Positions 34,728-42,750 of a stretch of DNA of 64,000 bases are shown here, piece after piece. A program made the translations under genes and the position numbers. Origin of the DNA: Poriferisulfidus sp963668445 (GTDB lineage Bacteria > Pseudomonadota > Gammaproteobacteria > Poriferisulfidales > Poriferisulfidaceae); NCBI GenBank assembly GCA_963668445.1, contig OY764335.1, forward strand, positions 930,001 to 994,000. Reading direction: 5' to 3'. Within the stretch, counting starts at the first letter, position 1. The number at the start of each line of letters is the position of its first letter. Below the pieces are notes generated by a model, which saw only the letters and a list, made by a program, of their open reading frames with translations, was not told the DNA's origin and searched no databases.

Positions 34728-35105
34728 ATGCCGGCCGAACGCCCCGTATCGCCCCATCTGCATATCTATCGGCTGCCGATGGCGGCCGTGTTGTCAATCA
34801 GCCACCGCATCACCGGCGCTTTCCTGTCAGCCGTCGCTGTCGCCCTGTGCTTCATGCTGGCGGTGGCGGCCTATGCGCCTGAGGTTTGGAGATGCGTCGT
34901 GGCCGGCCTGCAGCATCCGCTCGGGCATCTCGTGCTGATCGTCTGGACATTCGCGCTGGCGTTCCACCTGTGCACCGGCATCCGGCATCTGGTCTGGGAT
35001 ACCGGCGTGGGCTTGGAGATGGCGGCTGTGCAGCGCAGCAATTGGCTGGTCCTGCTCGGCTCGATCGGCCTGACCGCCGCGGTTTGGGGGTGGATCTGCT
35101 TATGA
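34728..35105 (+). CDS. sdhC: SdhC, succinate dehydrogenase cytochrome b556 subunit
   Basis: Membrane anchor of complex II that helps bind heme b and ubiquinone. The 125 residues contain RPVSPHLHIYRLP, SISHRITGAFLS (Ser and Arg of the quinone site) and HLCTGIRHLVWD with the heme-ligand His. Three membrane spans are predicted. First gene of sdhCDAB-sdhE; it overlaps sdhD by ATGA. Confidence 0.95.
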   Translation: MPAERPVSPHLHIYRLPMAAVLSISHRITGAFLSAVAVALCFMLAVAAYAPEVWRCVVAGLQHPLGHLVLIVWTFALAFHLCTGIRHLVWDTGVGLEMAAVQRSNWLVLLGSIGLTAAVWGWICL

Positions 35106-35446
35106 GCAAGCGAGGGCAGGCCCGGCGGCATTGGTGGCTGGAGCGGATGACGTCGGTCGCATTGGTGCCGCTGTCCGCATGGCTGGTGTATGCGCTGGCC
35201 AGCCGGCCGCTGGTCGACCCGGAAAGGCTGGCGCAATGGCTTCAAAACCCGATTTCGGCAGCACTGCTCGGCCTGTTCGTGCTGGCGTCGCTGCATCACT
35301 CCATGCTCGGCCTGGAAGTCATCGTCGACGACTATGTCGCCGACCCGGGCTGGAATCGCCGTGCGCACCTCATGTGCCGGGCCTTGCTGCTGCTGGCGCT
35401 GTTTGCGGCGGCGGCGGGCATGCTGCATTTCCTGGCTGCGCCATGA
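35102..35446 (+). CDS. sdhD: SdhD, succinate dehydrogenase membrane anchor subunit
   Basis: Second membrane anchor, 114 residues, three spans. The start at 35102 overlaps sdhC. WWLERMTSVALVPLSAWL at the N-terminus and LHHSMLGLEVIVDDYV, which carries the likely heme and quinone residues (H, and D-D-Y), are typical. Its stop overlaps sdhA by ATGA. Confidence 0.94.
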   Translation: MSKRGQARRHWWLERMTSVALVPLSAWLVYALASRPLVDPERLAQWLQNPISAALLGLFVLASLHHSMLGLEVIVDDYVADPGWNRRAHLMCRALLLLALFAAAAGMLHFLAAP

Positions 35447-37233
35447 CTGCGGCCTACACGCTGGTTGAGCACCGCTACGATGTCGTCATCGTCGGCGCGG
35501 GCGGGGCGGGCCTGCGCGCCACGCTGGGCATGGCGGCCAGCGGCCTGTCGACGGCATGCATCACCAAAGTCTTTCCGACCCGGAGCCACACGGTGGCCGC
35601 GCAGGGCGGAGTGAGCGCCGCGCTGGGGAATATGGGCGACGACGATTGGCGCTGGCACATGTACGACACGGTGAAGGGCTCCGACTGGCTGGGCGATCAG
35701 GATGCGATCCAGTACATGTGCCGGGAGGCCATTCCGTCGATCATCGAGCTGGAGCATTACGGCGTGCCGTTCTCCCGCACCGACAGCGGCGCCATCTATC
35801 AGCGTCCTTTCGGAGGCATGACGACGCACTACGGCGAAGGGATCGCGCAGCGCACCTGCGCAGCGGCGGACCGCACCGGCCATGCGATCCTGCATACGCT
35901 GTACCAGCAATCCCTCAAGCATCAGGCGAAATTCTTCATCGAATACTTCGCCATCGATCTGGTGACGGACGACGACGGGCGATGCTGCGGCGTACTCGCC
36001 TGGGATCTGGCCACCGGGGAATTGCACCATTTCCATGCGCATACCGTGCTGCTGGCGACCGGCGGCTATGGCCGCGCCTATTTCTCCTGCACTTCGGCCC
36101 ATACCTGCACCGGCGACGGCAACGCCATGGTGCAGCGCCTCGGTATGCCGCTGCAGGACATGGAGTTCGTCCAGTTCCATCCGACCGGCATCTACGGGGC
36201 GGGCTGCCTCATTACCGAAGGAGCGCGAGGGGAGGGCGGCTATCTGACCAACGGGCAAGGAGAGCGCTTCATGGAGCGCTATGCGCCGAATGCCAAGGAT
36301 CTGGCGTCGCGCGATGTCGTCAGCCGTTCGATGACGATCGAGATCAACGAGCAGCGCGGCTGCGGCCTGGAGCAGGACCACATCCATCTGCATCTGGAGC
36401 ATTTGGGCGCCGACGTCATCAAGGAGCGGCTGCCGGGCATTGCCGAATCGGCGCGCATCTTCGCCGGCGTGGACGTGACGCGCGAACCGATTCCGGTGCT
36501 GCCGACCGTGCACTACAGCATGGGCGGCATTCCGACCAACATCCATGGCGAAGTCATGACCGTCCGCGACGGCGACGCGAACGCCGTGGTGCCGGGCCTG
36601 ATGGCGATCGGCGAGGCTGCCTGCGTCTCCGTGCACGGCGCCAACCGCCTCGGTTCGAACTCGCTGCTGGATCTGATCGTATTCGGCCGCTCCGCCGCCA
36701 TTCGGGCGGTGGAACTCATCACGCCGGGCGGGGCGCATCCGGAAGCGACAGGCGCATCCGTCGCTAGGATCCTCGACCGCTTCGACGATTTGCGGCACGC
36801 CGACGGCGGCACACCGACCGCGGATATGCGCTTGGAACTGCAGCGGGCCATGCAGAAGCACGCCGCCGTATTCCGTACGCAGGAGACGCTGCAGGCCGGG
36901 CTGGAGCGGGTTCGGGCCGCACATCAGGCATTCCGGGATGTGCGCGTCAGCGACCGCTCCATGATCTGGAATACGGACTTGGTGGAGACGCTGGAATTGG
37001 GGAATCTGCTGCCGCAAGGCGTCGCGACTCTTGAATCCGCCCTCAACCGTCTGGAAAGCCGCGGCGCGCACGCCCGCGAGGATTATCCGGAACGCAACGA
37101 CGAGGAATGGATGAAGCATACCGTATGCTGGATCGCCCCGGATGGGCAATGTCGCATCGAGTACCGGGACGTCCATCTGTTCACGCTGGACGACGAGGCG
37201 GAAGTCGTGCCGCCGAAAGCCCGCGTATACTGA
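35443..37233 (+). CDS. sdhA: SdhA, succinate dehydrogenase flavoprotein subunit
   Basis: Catalytic subunit oxidising succinate to fumarate with covalently bound FAD. The ATG at 35443 overlaps sdhD and gives 596 residues. The Rossmann motif VVIVGAGGAGLRAT is followed by TRSHTVAAQGG, whose His carries the FAD. HPTGIYGAGCLITEGARGEGG (written in part) is the active-site region, and HGANRLGSNSLLDLIVFGR is conserved. The longer upstream frame is not coding. sdhB follows after 20 bases. Confidence 0.97.
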   Translation: MTAAYTLVEHRYDVVIVGAGGAGLRATLGMAASGLSTACITKVFPTRSHTVAAQGGVSAALGNMGDDDWRWHMYDTVKGSDWLGDQDAIQYMCREAIPSIIELEHYGVPFSRTDSGAIYQRPFGGMTTHYGEGIAQRTCAAADRTGHAILHTLYQQSLKHQAKFFIEYFAIDLVTDDDGRCCGVLAWDLATGELHHFHAHTVLLATGGYGRAYFSCTSAHTCTGDGNAMVQRLGMPLQDMEFVQFHPTGIYGAGCLITEGARGEGGYLTNGQGERFMERYAPNAKDLASRDVVSRSMTIEINEQRGCGLEQDHIHLHLEHLGADVIKERLPGIAESARIFAGVDVTREPIPVLPTVHYSMGGIPTNIHGEVMTVRDGDANAVVPGLMAIGEAACVSVHGANRLGSNSLLDLIVFGRSAAIRAVELITPGGAHPEATGASVARILDRFDDLRHADGGTPTADMRLELQRAMQKHAAVFRTQETLQAGLERVRAAHQAFRDVRVSDRSMIWNTDLVETLELGNLLPQGVATLESALNRLESRGAHAREDYPERNDEEWMKHTVCWIAPDGQCRIEYRDVHLFTLDDEAEVVPPKARVY

Positions 37234-37253
37234 ACTTCCGGAAAGCATCCGCC

Positions 37254-38036
37254 ATGGCTCAATTCACGCTCCCTGCCAACGCTGTCGTCCGCAAGCAGGG
37301 CCGCCAGCATTCCGCACCTGCCGGCGCTAACGAGGTGCGTACGTTCCACATCTACCGATACGAGCCGGAAGAGGGCGAGAATCCGCGTCTGGACACCTAC
37401 GACATCGATGCCACGCAATGCGGTCCGATGGTGCTGGACGCGCTCATCAAGATCAAGAACGAGGTTGATGCGACCCTGTCGTTCCGCCGTTCATGCCGCG
37501 AAGGTATCTGCGGCTCTTGCTCCATGAACATCAATGGGCGGAACGCCTTGGCCTGCACATGCGACATCGGGCAGTTCAAAGGGGAGATCCGGGTCTATCC
37601 CTTGCCGCACATGCCGGTCGTCAAGGATCTGGTGACGGACCTGTCCGGCTTCTACCGGCAATATGCGGCGGTGGAGCCGTGGCTGAAGAACGACGGGGAG
37701 GCGCCGGAACGCGAGCGCGCACAGGCCAAAGAAGACCGGGCGCGGCTGGAAGGTCTGGAGGAGTGCATCCTGTGCGCCTGCTGCTCGACGAGCTGCCCCA
37801 GCTACTGGTGGAATCCCGACAAGTACTTGGGGCCGGCGGCCTTGCTGCAAGCGTGGCGTTGGCTGGCGGACAGTCGCGACGAAGCGGCGGATGAGCGTTT
37901 GGACTTTCTGGCGGATTCGTTCAAGCTCTACCGCTGCCATACGATCATGAACTGCACCCAGACATGCCCGAAAGGACTGAATCCCGCGCGGGCAATCGCC
38001 GAAATCAAGAAAATGGTGGCATTGCGCAAGGCGTAG
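37254..38036 (+). CDS. sdhB: SdhB, succinate dehydrogenase iron-sulfur subunit
   Basis: Electron-transfer subunit with three Fe-S clusters. The start at 37254 gives 260 residues. The 2Fe-2S site is SCREGICGSCSMNINGRNALAC; CILCACCSTSCPSYWW holds the 4Fe-4S ligands and CHTIMNCTQTCPKGLNP the 3Fe-4S ligands. It carries about 25 extra N-terminal residues compared with E. coli. sdhE starts one base after the stop. Confidence 0.96.
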   Translation: MAQFTLPANAVVRKQGRQHSAPAGANEVRTFHIYRYEPEEGENPRLDTYDIDATQCGPMVLDALIKIKNEVDATLSFRRSCREGICGSCSMNINGRNALACTCDIGQFKGEIRVYPLPHMPVVKDLVTDLSGFYRQYAAVEPWLKNDGEAPERERAQAKEDRARLEGLEECILCACCSTSCPSYWWNPDKYLGPAALLQAWRWLADSRDEAADERLDFLADSFKLYRCHTIMNCTQTCPKGLNPARAIAEIKKMVALRKA

Positions 38037-38037
38037 A

Positions 38038-38292
38038 ATGTCGGAACAGGACCGGTTGCGTTGGCGGTGCCGGCGAGGGACCCGGGAGTTGGACTTGATG
38101 CTGATGCGCTACTTGGAGCAAGACTACCCGAAGGCGTCGGAAGCCGAGCGCGCGGCATTCGCGGCGCTGCTGGAGCGTCCCGACCCCGAGATTCAAGCGC
38201 TGCTGTGGAATGCCGTGCCGAGCCGCGACCCGCATGTGGCTGGCATTATTGCCAAGATCCACGCATCCGGAGCTTCCGATGACGCATCCTGA
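38038..38292 (+). CDS. sdhE: SdhE, FAD assembly factor
   Basis: Small chaperone (84 residues) that promotes covalent flavinylation of SdhA. The RRGTRELD segment is the conserved RGxxE motif that contacts SdhA, followed by a helical LERPDPEIQALLW region. Its location directly after sdhB supports the call. It overlaps the metX start by 14 bases. Confidence 0.93.
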   Translation: MSEQDRLRWRCRRGTRELDLMLMRYLEQDYPKASEAERAAFAALLERPDPEIQALLWNAVPSRDPHVAGIIAKIHASGASDDAS

Positions 38293-39430
38293 CTTCCAGC
38301 CCTGCGGCCCGAATCGGACCCCGCCGTCGACCCGGGTCGTCGCTCTTCCGGGGGATTACGGGCAGACCGATTTCGTCATGCGCCGCGGCGGGCGTCTGGC
38401 CGAGGTGCAACTGGGCTACGAGACTTGGGGAGCCCTGTCGCGCAACCAGGACAACGCCATTCTGATCTTTACGGGACTGTCGCCGACCGCCCATGCGGCC
38501 TCCAACGAGGCGGACGACACGGCCGGCTGGTGGGAATACATGGTCGGGCCCGGCAAGCCCATCGACACCGATCGCTTCTTCGTGGTGTGCGTCAATTCCC
38601 TAGGCGGTTGCTTCGGCTCGACCGGGCCTTCCTCCTGCGACCCGGCGACTGGCAAGCCGTACGGCGTCAATTTTCCGGAACTGTCGATTGAGGACATCGC
38701 GAAAGCCGGGCACCATGCCATGCGCGAACTGGGCGTCGATCATCTGCACGCCGTCGTCGGCGCTTCCATGGGCGGCATGTCCGCATTGGCGCACGCCCTG
38801 CAATACCCGGACGAAATGGATTACCTCATCGTCATCTCGGCGGCTTGTCGCGCTTTGCCGTTCACCATCGCCATGCGTTCGCTGCAGCGCGAGATCATCC
38901 GTTGCGACCCGGCATGGAAGGACGGGCAGTACGAGGCGGACGCCGCTTCATTCTGCGGCATGCGGCTGGCGCGCAAACTCGGGCTGATGTCCTACCGTGC
39001 CGCGCAGGAATGGCGGCAGCGCTTCAATCGGGCCCGCGTGCCGGCCCATCGGGCCTCGGACGAGATGTTCGGAATCGAATTCGAAATTGAATCCTATCTG
39101 GAGCACAACGCCAAGAAGTTCGTGGACAGCTTCGATGCCAACAGCTATCTGTACCTGTCGCGGGCCATGGACCTGTTCGATGTGGCCGAGCACGGCGGCA
39201 CCGTCAATGCGGGGCTGGCGCGGATTCATGCGCGCAAGACTTTGGTGGTCGGCGTCAGCAGCGATATCCTGTTCCCGTACGAGCAGCAGGAGGAAATCGC
39301 CGAAGGCCTGCGCAAGGCCGGGCGCGAGGTCGAACTGGTGCATCTGGACTCCATCCAGGGGCATGATTCGTTTCTGGTCGATGCCGAACGCTTTTCGCCC
39401 GTCGTGCAGCAGTTCTTGGAACAGACCTGA
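38279..39430 (+). CDS. metX: MetX-family homoserine/serine O-acyltransferase
   Basis: Alpha/beta-hydrolase acyltransferase activating homoserine (or serine) for sulfur assimilation. The ATG at 38279 gives 383 residues. The nucleophile Ser is in GASMGGM; SLGGCFGSTGPSS and the late D and GHDSF residues complete the triad. TGLSPTAHAASNEADDTAGWW and FTIAMRSLQREIIRCDP recall, from memory, the Xanthomonas serine O-succinyltransferase subgroup more than classical homoserine acetyltransferases, so the acyl donor and acceptor are open. The stop overlaps the next gene by TGATG. Confidence 0.82.
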   Translation: MTHPDFQPCGPNRTPPSTRVVALPGDYGQTDFVMRRGGRLAEVQLGYETWGALSRNQDNAILIFTGLSPTAHAASNEADDTAGWWEYMVGPGKPIDTDRFFVVCVNSLGGCFGSTGPSSCDPATGKPYGVNFPELSIEDIAKAGHHAMRELGVDHLHAVVGASMGGMSALAHALQYPDEMDYLIVISAACRALPFTIAMRSLQREIIRCDPAWKDGQYEADAASFCGMRLARKLGLMSYRAAQEWRQRFNRARVPAHRASDEMFGIEFEIESYLEHNAKKFVDSFDANSYLYLSRAMDLFDVAEHGGTVNAGLARIHARKTLVVGVSSDILFPYEQQEEIAEGLRKAGREVELVHLDSIQGHDSFLVDAERFSPVVQQFLEQT

Positions 39431-40098
39431 TGGCGGACCGTGCGGCACCTGATCGGTTGGCGCAGCCCGATGGCAATCGCGTGCATGCCATTGCCATGCC
39501 GCATTTGAGGGCTATGCGATCCCTCGTTTCTCGTAATCTTAGCCGGGAGGTCGGTTGGCAGGCATGGGCTGCTGGCATTACAGTCCTTGTCTTGTCTGCA
39601 ATTGTCGCGTGGCGTTTCGGATTCGGTTTTGAGGCAGGTGCTGCTTTGCTGCTGACTTGGGCGTTGGTCGCATTGAGCATTTCGGACATGCGCACGTATC
39701 AATTGCCAGACGAAATTACGCTATCGTTTCTATGGCTTGGCCTGCTCGTCAACATTAATGGCGCGTTTGCGCCGCTCCAGTCCGCCGTGCTTGGAGCGGT
39801 CGGGGGCTACCTGTGGTTCTGGATAGTGGCTCATGGAGCGCGAGTCATTACAGGAAAGGAGATGCTGGGGCATGGCGATTTCAAGATGCTGGCCATGATC
39901 GGCGCATGGCTCGGAGTGGGATTGCTGCCCCTTGTGGTAACATTGGCAGCCATGATAGGCACGCTTGCTGGGATTGGATTGATTATGCACGGCACCCATC
40001 GGAGAGGCTCACCGATACCGTTCGGGCCTTTTCTAGCGATGGCGGCCTTCGCCATGTTGATTGCGGACCGGGCTGCGCTTCTAGGTTTTCTAGTATGA
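39430..40098 (+). CDS. Prepilin peptidase (A24), methyltransferase domain missing
   Basis: Protein of 222 residues matching the C-terminal half of PilD-type prepilin peptidases: catalytic D86 in SISDMRTYQLPD and D150 in GHGDFKMLAMIGAWLG, with ELL-like WRFGFG and IPFGPFLAMA segments and about six spans. The N-terminal methylase domain with its zinc cysteines is absent; the first 35 residues resemble no part of it. It may be a 5'-truncated gene re-started behind metX (TGATG overlap) or a peptidase-only form. A pilin remnant lies 3 kb downstream. Confidence 0.75.
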   Translation: MADRAAPDRLAQPDGNRVHAIAMPHLRAMRSLVSRNLSREVGWQAWAAGITVLVLSAIVAWRFGFGFEAGAALLLTWALVALSISDMRTYQLPDEITLSFLWLGLLVNINGAFAPLQSAVLGAVGGYLWFWIVAHGARVITGKEMLGHGDFKMLAMIGAWLGVGLLPLVVTLAAMIGTLAGIGLIMHGTHRRGSPIPFGPFLAMAAFAMLIADRAALLGFLV

Positions 40099-40145
40099 AT
40101 TGGAGTTACGACTCTACTAAAGGTATGTACATAGGAGGTCGTGGT

Positions 40146-40283
40146 ATGGCATTCGATACGGCGTTTCAGGTCTACAACGTGACAGGAATGCTGCCGGCTG
40201 CCGTGATGACGCTAGCCGCAAAGGTGGGACGGGCGCCTTTGGGAAGTCAGTTGCTGACATTTCAAGTATCGGGATGGCCGTAA
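40146..40283 (+). CDS. Hypothetical small ORF with strong ribosome site
   Basis: The ATG at 40146 is preceded by AGGAGGT with a 6-base gap, the best Shine-Dalgarno in this region, and opens 45 codons (MAFDTAFQVYNVTGMLPAAV...). A longer in-frame start at 40095 overlaps the peptidase stop as ATGA and would give 62 residues. I recognise no family; the middle is mildly hydrophobic. It overlaps the lipoprotein start by 10 bases, suggesting coupling. It may be a real small gene or a leftover of a longer one. Confidence 0.35.
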   Translation: MAFDTAFQVYNVTGMLPAAVMTLAAKVGRAPLGSQLLTFQVSGWP

Positions 40284-41251
40284 ACATCCGATTGGCCTGT
40301 ATTGCACTTGGACTGCCTCTGCTTGCAGGGTGCTTCGAGTCTGATATGTGGCATCACATCGAGTTCAGATACGGGTCGCTTTCTATTAGAGTGTGGCCTT
40401 TTGGCTTATCTACATCTGGCTTGGTTGAATTAGGCATCACGCACTACGCAACTTTCAGCAATTATGAGAAATTGATCGACGAATGCGGGCCAGGAATGGA
40501 AAAAGTCAAAGAGATGCACGAACGCCGGATTGCCGATATGGTTGATCCGGATGAAATCAAACGGACATACGGCAAGACAGTCGCCCCTGTGATACAGGAA
40601 TCCATGATCCGGTGCCTAGAAAAACGTCCGGCTCTTGTCCCGAAGGAATGCAAGCGCAGAATGATTGTAATCAGTAGCAAGATCATGCGGGAAGTCTATG
40701 GGACGGTCGGTCTCCAGTGCGGAGAATCCTCCGATCTTCCTCTTGAGATCAAGATGGCAAAGTTGGATGCGGCTGACCCTCTGCGACAATCATGGCGTGG
40801 CCCGCGGTTTGAGATAGGGCAGCTGGACGAGGAACAGCTTAGAGAAGAACCGACCCATATCGGTCATTACTCTAACTTAGATAAACTGTTGGATGAATGC
40901 GGTCCTGGCGCGAAGAAAGCTCGGGATATTGCTATTCAGACTAATAATTTGATGGGTACCACGTTTGACCGGATAATAGCGGATGCCTTAATCGAGTGCC
41001 TCAAAAAGCGAAACCTCGTTCCTTCCGAATGCCTAGATGGGATGGTTCCGACCCTTTTTCCTATAACGGCAGGGATTTATGTCTCCCAAGTAGGCTTCCG
41101 ATGCGGCGGCGGCCTACTGGGCAGACACTCCCCCCAATTAAGTCATGGGAGCAGCATGATCAGTCTCGCCAGTAGCAGCTTGCGTCTCGCATGCAAGGGA
41201 AACTGGCATCAAGGCATTCCAGTGCGAAAGCCATCATGCGAGGAGGAATGA
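40274..41251 (+). CDS. Lipoprotein with two four-cysteine repeats
   Basis: Unrecognised 325-residue protein. A lipobox L-A-G-C puts the lipidated Cys at position 20 with Phe at +2, predicting the outer membrane. Residues about 57-153 and 198-280 are repeats: HYATFSNYEKLIDECGPG against HYSNLDKLLDECGPG, then I.RCLEKR..LVPKEC against IECLKKRNLVPSEC, then VGLQCG against VGFRCG. Each repeat has four Cys (71/114/126/149; 209/242/253/277). The last 19 residues (from C307) are encoded inside the MNT-HEPN duplicated segment, so the original C-terminus was probably replaced. GC is low for this genome, suggesting transfer. Confidence 0.7.
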   Translation: MAVNIRLACIALGLPLLAGCFESDMWHHIEFRYGSLSIRVWPFGLSTSGLVELGITHYATFSNYEKLIDECGPGMEKVKEMHERRIADMVDPDEIKRTYGKTVAPVIQESMIRCLEKRPALVPKECKRRMIVISSKIMREVYGTVGLQCGESSDLPLEIKMAKLDAADPLRQSWRGPRFEIGQLDEEQLREEPTHIGHYSNLDKLLDECGPGAKKARDIAIQTNNLMGTTFDRIIADALIECLKKRNLVPSECLDGMVPTLFPITAGIYVSQVGFRCGGGLLGRHSPQLSHGSSMISLASSSLRLACKGNWHQGIPVRKPSCEEE

Positions 41252-41808
41252 CGCATGGCATGGGAAATGGCGTAAGTGACGGACGATCTTCTGGATAGCA
41301 TGGTCCGGGCCATCGTGGATGCGGTGGATCCTGAACAGGTGATTCTGCTCGGTTCGCGTGCGCGCGGTGATGCGCGCAAAAACTCAGATGTGGATTTGAT
41401 CGTTATTGAAGCCGAACCGTTCGAATCTAGCCATAGCCGACATGACGAGATGGTTCGGTTAGGTCGAATGTTGGGCGGTTTTCAAATTCCAAATGATATT
41501 CTCGTGTTCAGCAGCGACGAAGTGGAATACTGGCGCGACTCTATCAACCATGTGCTGGCCCGTGCATTGCGAGAAGGGAAACTGCTTTATGAGCGATTAA
41601 GCACGCTCGCGAAATGCTCGCTGTAGCCGAGCGGGACTTTGATACTCTGCGCATACTGGCAGATGTTCCTGTGGCCGACGAGGTGTTCGGCTTGCGCAAC
41701 AGGCAGCCGAAAAGCTTTTTTTAAGGCTTGGATTGCCTGATTGGGCGAAGCCTATCCAATTACCCACAACCTCAATATACTTTTGGAAGAACTTCGAAAA
41801 TGCAATGC
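41191..41808 (+). repeat. Inverted repeat arm 1 (decayed MNT-HEPN copy)
   Basis: This arm starts at ATGCAAGGGAAACTGGCA about 60 bases before the nucleotidyltransferase and runs into the HEPN region. It is a diverged inverted copy (roughly 80% by eye) of 42124-42750, with shared upstream sequence including GCGAGGAGGAAT. This copy carries a nonsense codon and several indels. Confidence 0.75.
41255..41626 (+). pseudogene. MNT-type nucleotidyltransferase, copy 1, early stop
   Basis: Aligned with the intact copy at 42339-42686, this copy begins MAWEMA and then reads TAA where the other has GAA (41273-41275). A GTG directly after the stop (41276) could re-start a 116-residue protein that keeps GSRARGDARKNSDVDL, the nucleotidyltransferase active-site motif. 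An indel near the end moves the stop, replacing LYERP by LYERLSTLAKCSL and breaking the overlap with HEPN. Function through re-initiation is possible but unproven. Confidence 0.7.
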
Positions 41809-42025
41809 CGAAGTCGATCAATTTAGCAACTTGAGCAGTCTGAATCCCTACGCCGTCAAATTCCGCTACGCGTATGATGCTTCCACAGCAGCACTAAACC
41901 GAATCGAGATTATTCAACGTGTGGAAGCGTTGCTTAAGGAAGTGCAAAGGAAGTGCAGCGGCAAATCAGCAAATACGACGGCTAATGTCGAGAACTGCAA
42001 AAGCATGTATAGAAATTCAGGCTGA
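41589..42025 (+). pseudogene. HEPN-domain toxin, copy 1, multiple frameshifts
   Basis: Starts MSD then TAA where copy 2 has CTT. Homology continues in other frames: KHAREMLAVAERDFDTLRILAD, then Q-Q-A-A-E-K-L-F, K-A-W-I-A, then YPITHNLNILLEELRKCNAE in the last open frame, which also preserves about 60 C-terminal residues (YAVKFRYAYDASTAALNRIE) that copy 2 has lost. At least three indels and one nonsense change are needed, so it is clearly dead. Confidence 0.75.
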
Positions 42026-42118
42026 CTTTCTATGTTTTGACCGGCCCGTAACTCCGCCGATGCTGGGCGAATCGACCGGAGCGTAGTAGGGGGTCAGATC
42101 TTTCGAATCGCTAAAATG

Positions 42119-42352
42119 CTAGATCTTTGCTCCGCAACTCTGAAGTTTTTCCAAAAGAAGGTCAAGATCGTGAGTCGTCGGGTAGTTGCTCCCCAGTAGG
42201 GCGAGCCAAGCTTTGAAGAGCTTTTCAACTGCCTGTTGTCCATGGAAGCCGATTGTTTCATCGGCCACAGGAGTATCCATCAGAACGCGCAGGGCTGTGA
42301 GGTCACGCTCGGCTAATACGAGCAATTCGCGAGCGTGCTTAAGGTCGCTCAT
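42119..42352 (-). CDS. HEPN-domain protein, C-terminally short (copy 2)
   Basis: Small-helical HEPN protein of 77 residues, the usual toxin half of MNT-HEPN systems. MSDLKHARELLVLAERDLTAL and GFHGQQAVEKLFKAWLALLG...YPTTHDL match the HEPN core (the GFH.QQA.EK...A pattern). The start lies inside the 3' end of the nucleotidyltransferase gene (14-base overlap). A TAG stops it after CGAKI; the decayed copy shows about 60 more codons, so the C-terminal helix carrying the RxxxxH-type residues is missing. Activity is therefore doubtful. Confidence 0.7.
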   Translation of the reverse strand: MSDLKHARELLVLAERDLTALRVLMDTPVADETIGFHGQQAVEKLFKAWLALLGSNYPTTHDLDLLLEKLQSCGAKI

Positions 42353-42750
42353 AAAGCAATCTTCCTTCTCGCAGGGCACGGGCCAGCACATGGTTAATGG
42401 AATCGCGCCAATACTCCACTTCATCGCGGCTGAACACGAGAACGTCTTTCGGAACCCGAAAACCGGTCAGTGCCCGACCCAACCGGACCATTTCGTCGTG
42501 CCGGTTGCGACCAGCTTCGAACGGTTCGGCTTCGATGACGATCAGATCCACATCGGAATCTCTGCGTGCATCGCCGCGTGCGTGCGAGCCGAACAGAATC
42601 ACCTGTTCAGGGTCCACCGCATCCACGATGACCCGGACCATGCTATCCAGCAGATCATCCGTTACTTCCGCCATTTCCCATGCCATGCGTGATTCCTCCT
42701 CGCATAATGGCTTTCACATTGGAAGGCCTTGTTGCCAGTTTCCCTTGCAT
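42124..42750 (-). repeat. Inverted repeat arm 2 (better-preserved MNT-HEPN copy)
   Basis: Minus-strand counterpart of 41191-41808. The arms face each other around about 315 bases that contain the HEPN C-terminal remainder of copy 1 and a 93-base gap. The outer boundary is the shared ATGCAAGGGAAACTGGCA. Confidence 0.75.
42339..42686 (-). CDS. MNT-type nucleotidyltransferase (antitoxin-like, copy 2)
   Basis: Minimal nucleotidyltransferase of 115 residues. The active-site motif FGSHARGDARRDSDVDLIVIE (in part) gives G-S-x10-D-x-D with the third acidic residue upstream or in the following strand. GAGGAGGAAT precedes the ATG. In characterised MNT-HEPN pairs the MntA partner neutralises HEPN by adding AMP to a Tyr; that role here is inferred from family and the overlapping HEPN gene. 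Intact, unlike copy 1. Confidence 0.82.
   Translation of the reverse strand: MAWEMAEVTDDLLDSMVRVIVDAVDPEQVILFGSHARGDARRDSDVDLIVIEAEPFEAGRNRHDEMVRLGRALTGFRVPKDVLVFSRDEVEYWRDSINHVLARALREGRLLYERP

Noticed and set aside
35332..37248. 638-codon open frame antisense to sdhA
   Set aside because: No recognisable domain; sdhA on the other strand is complete with all active-site motifs.
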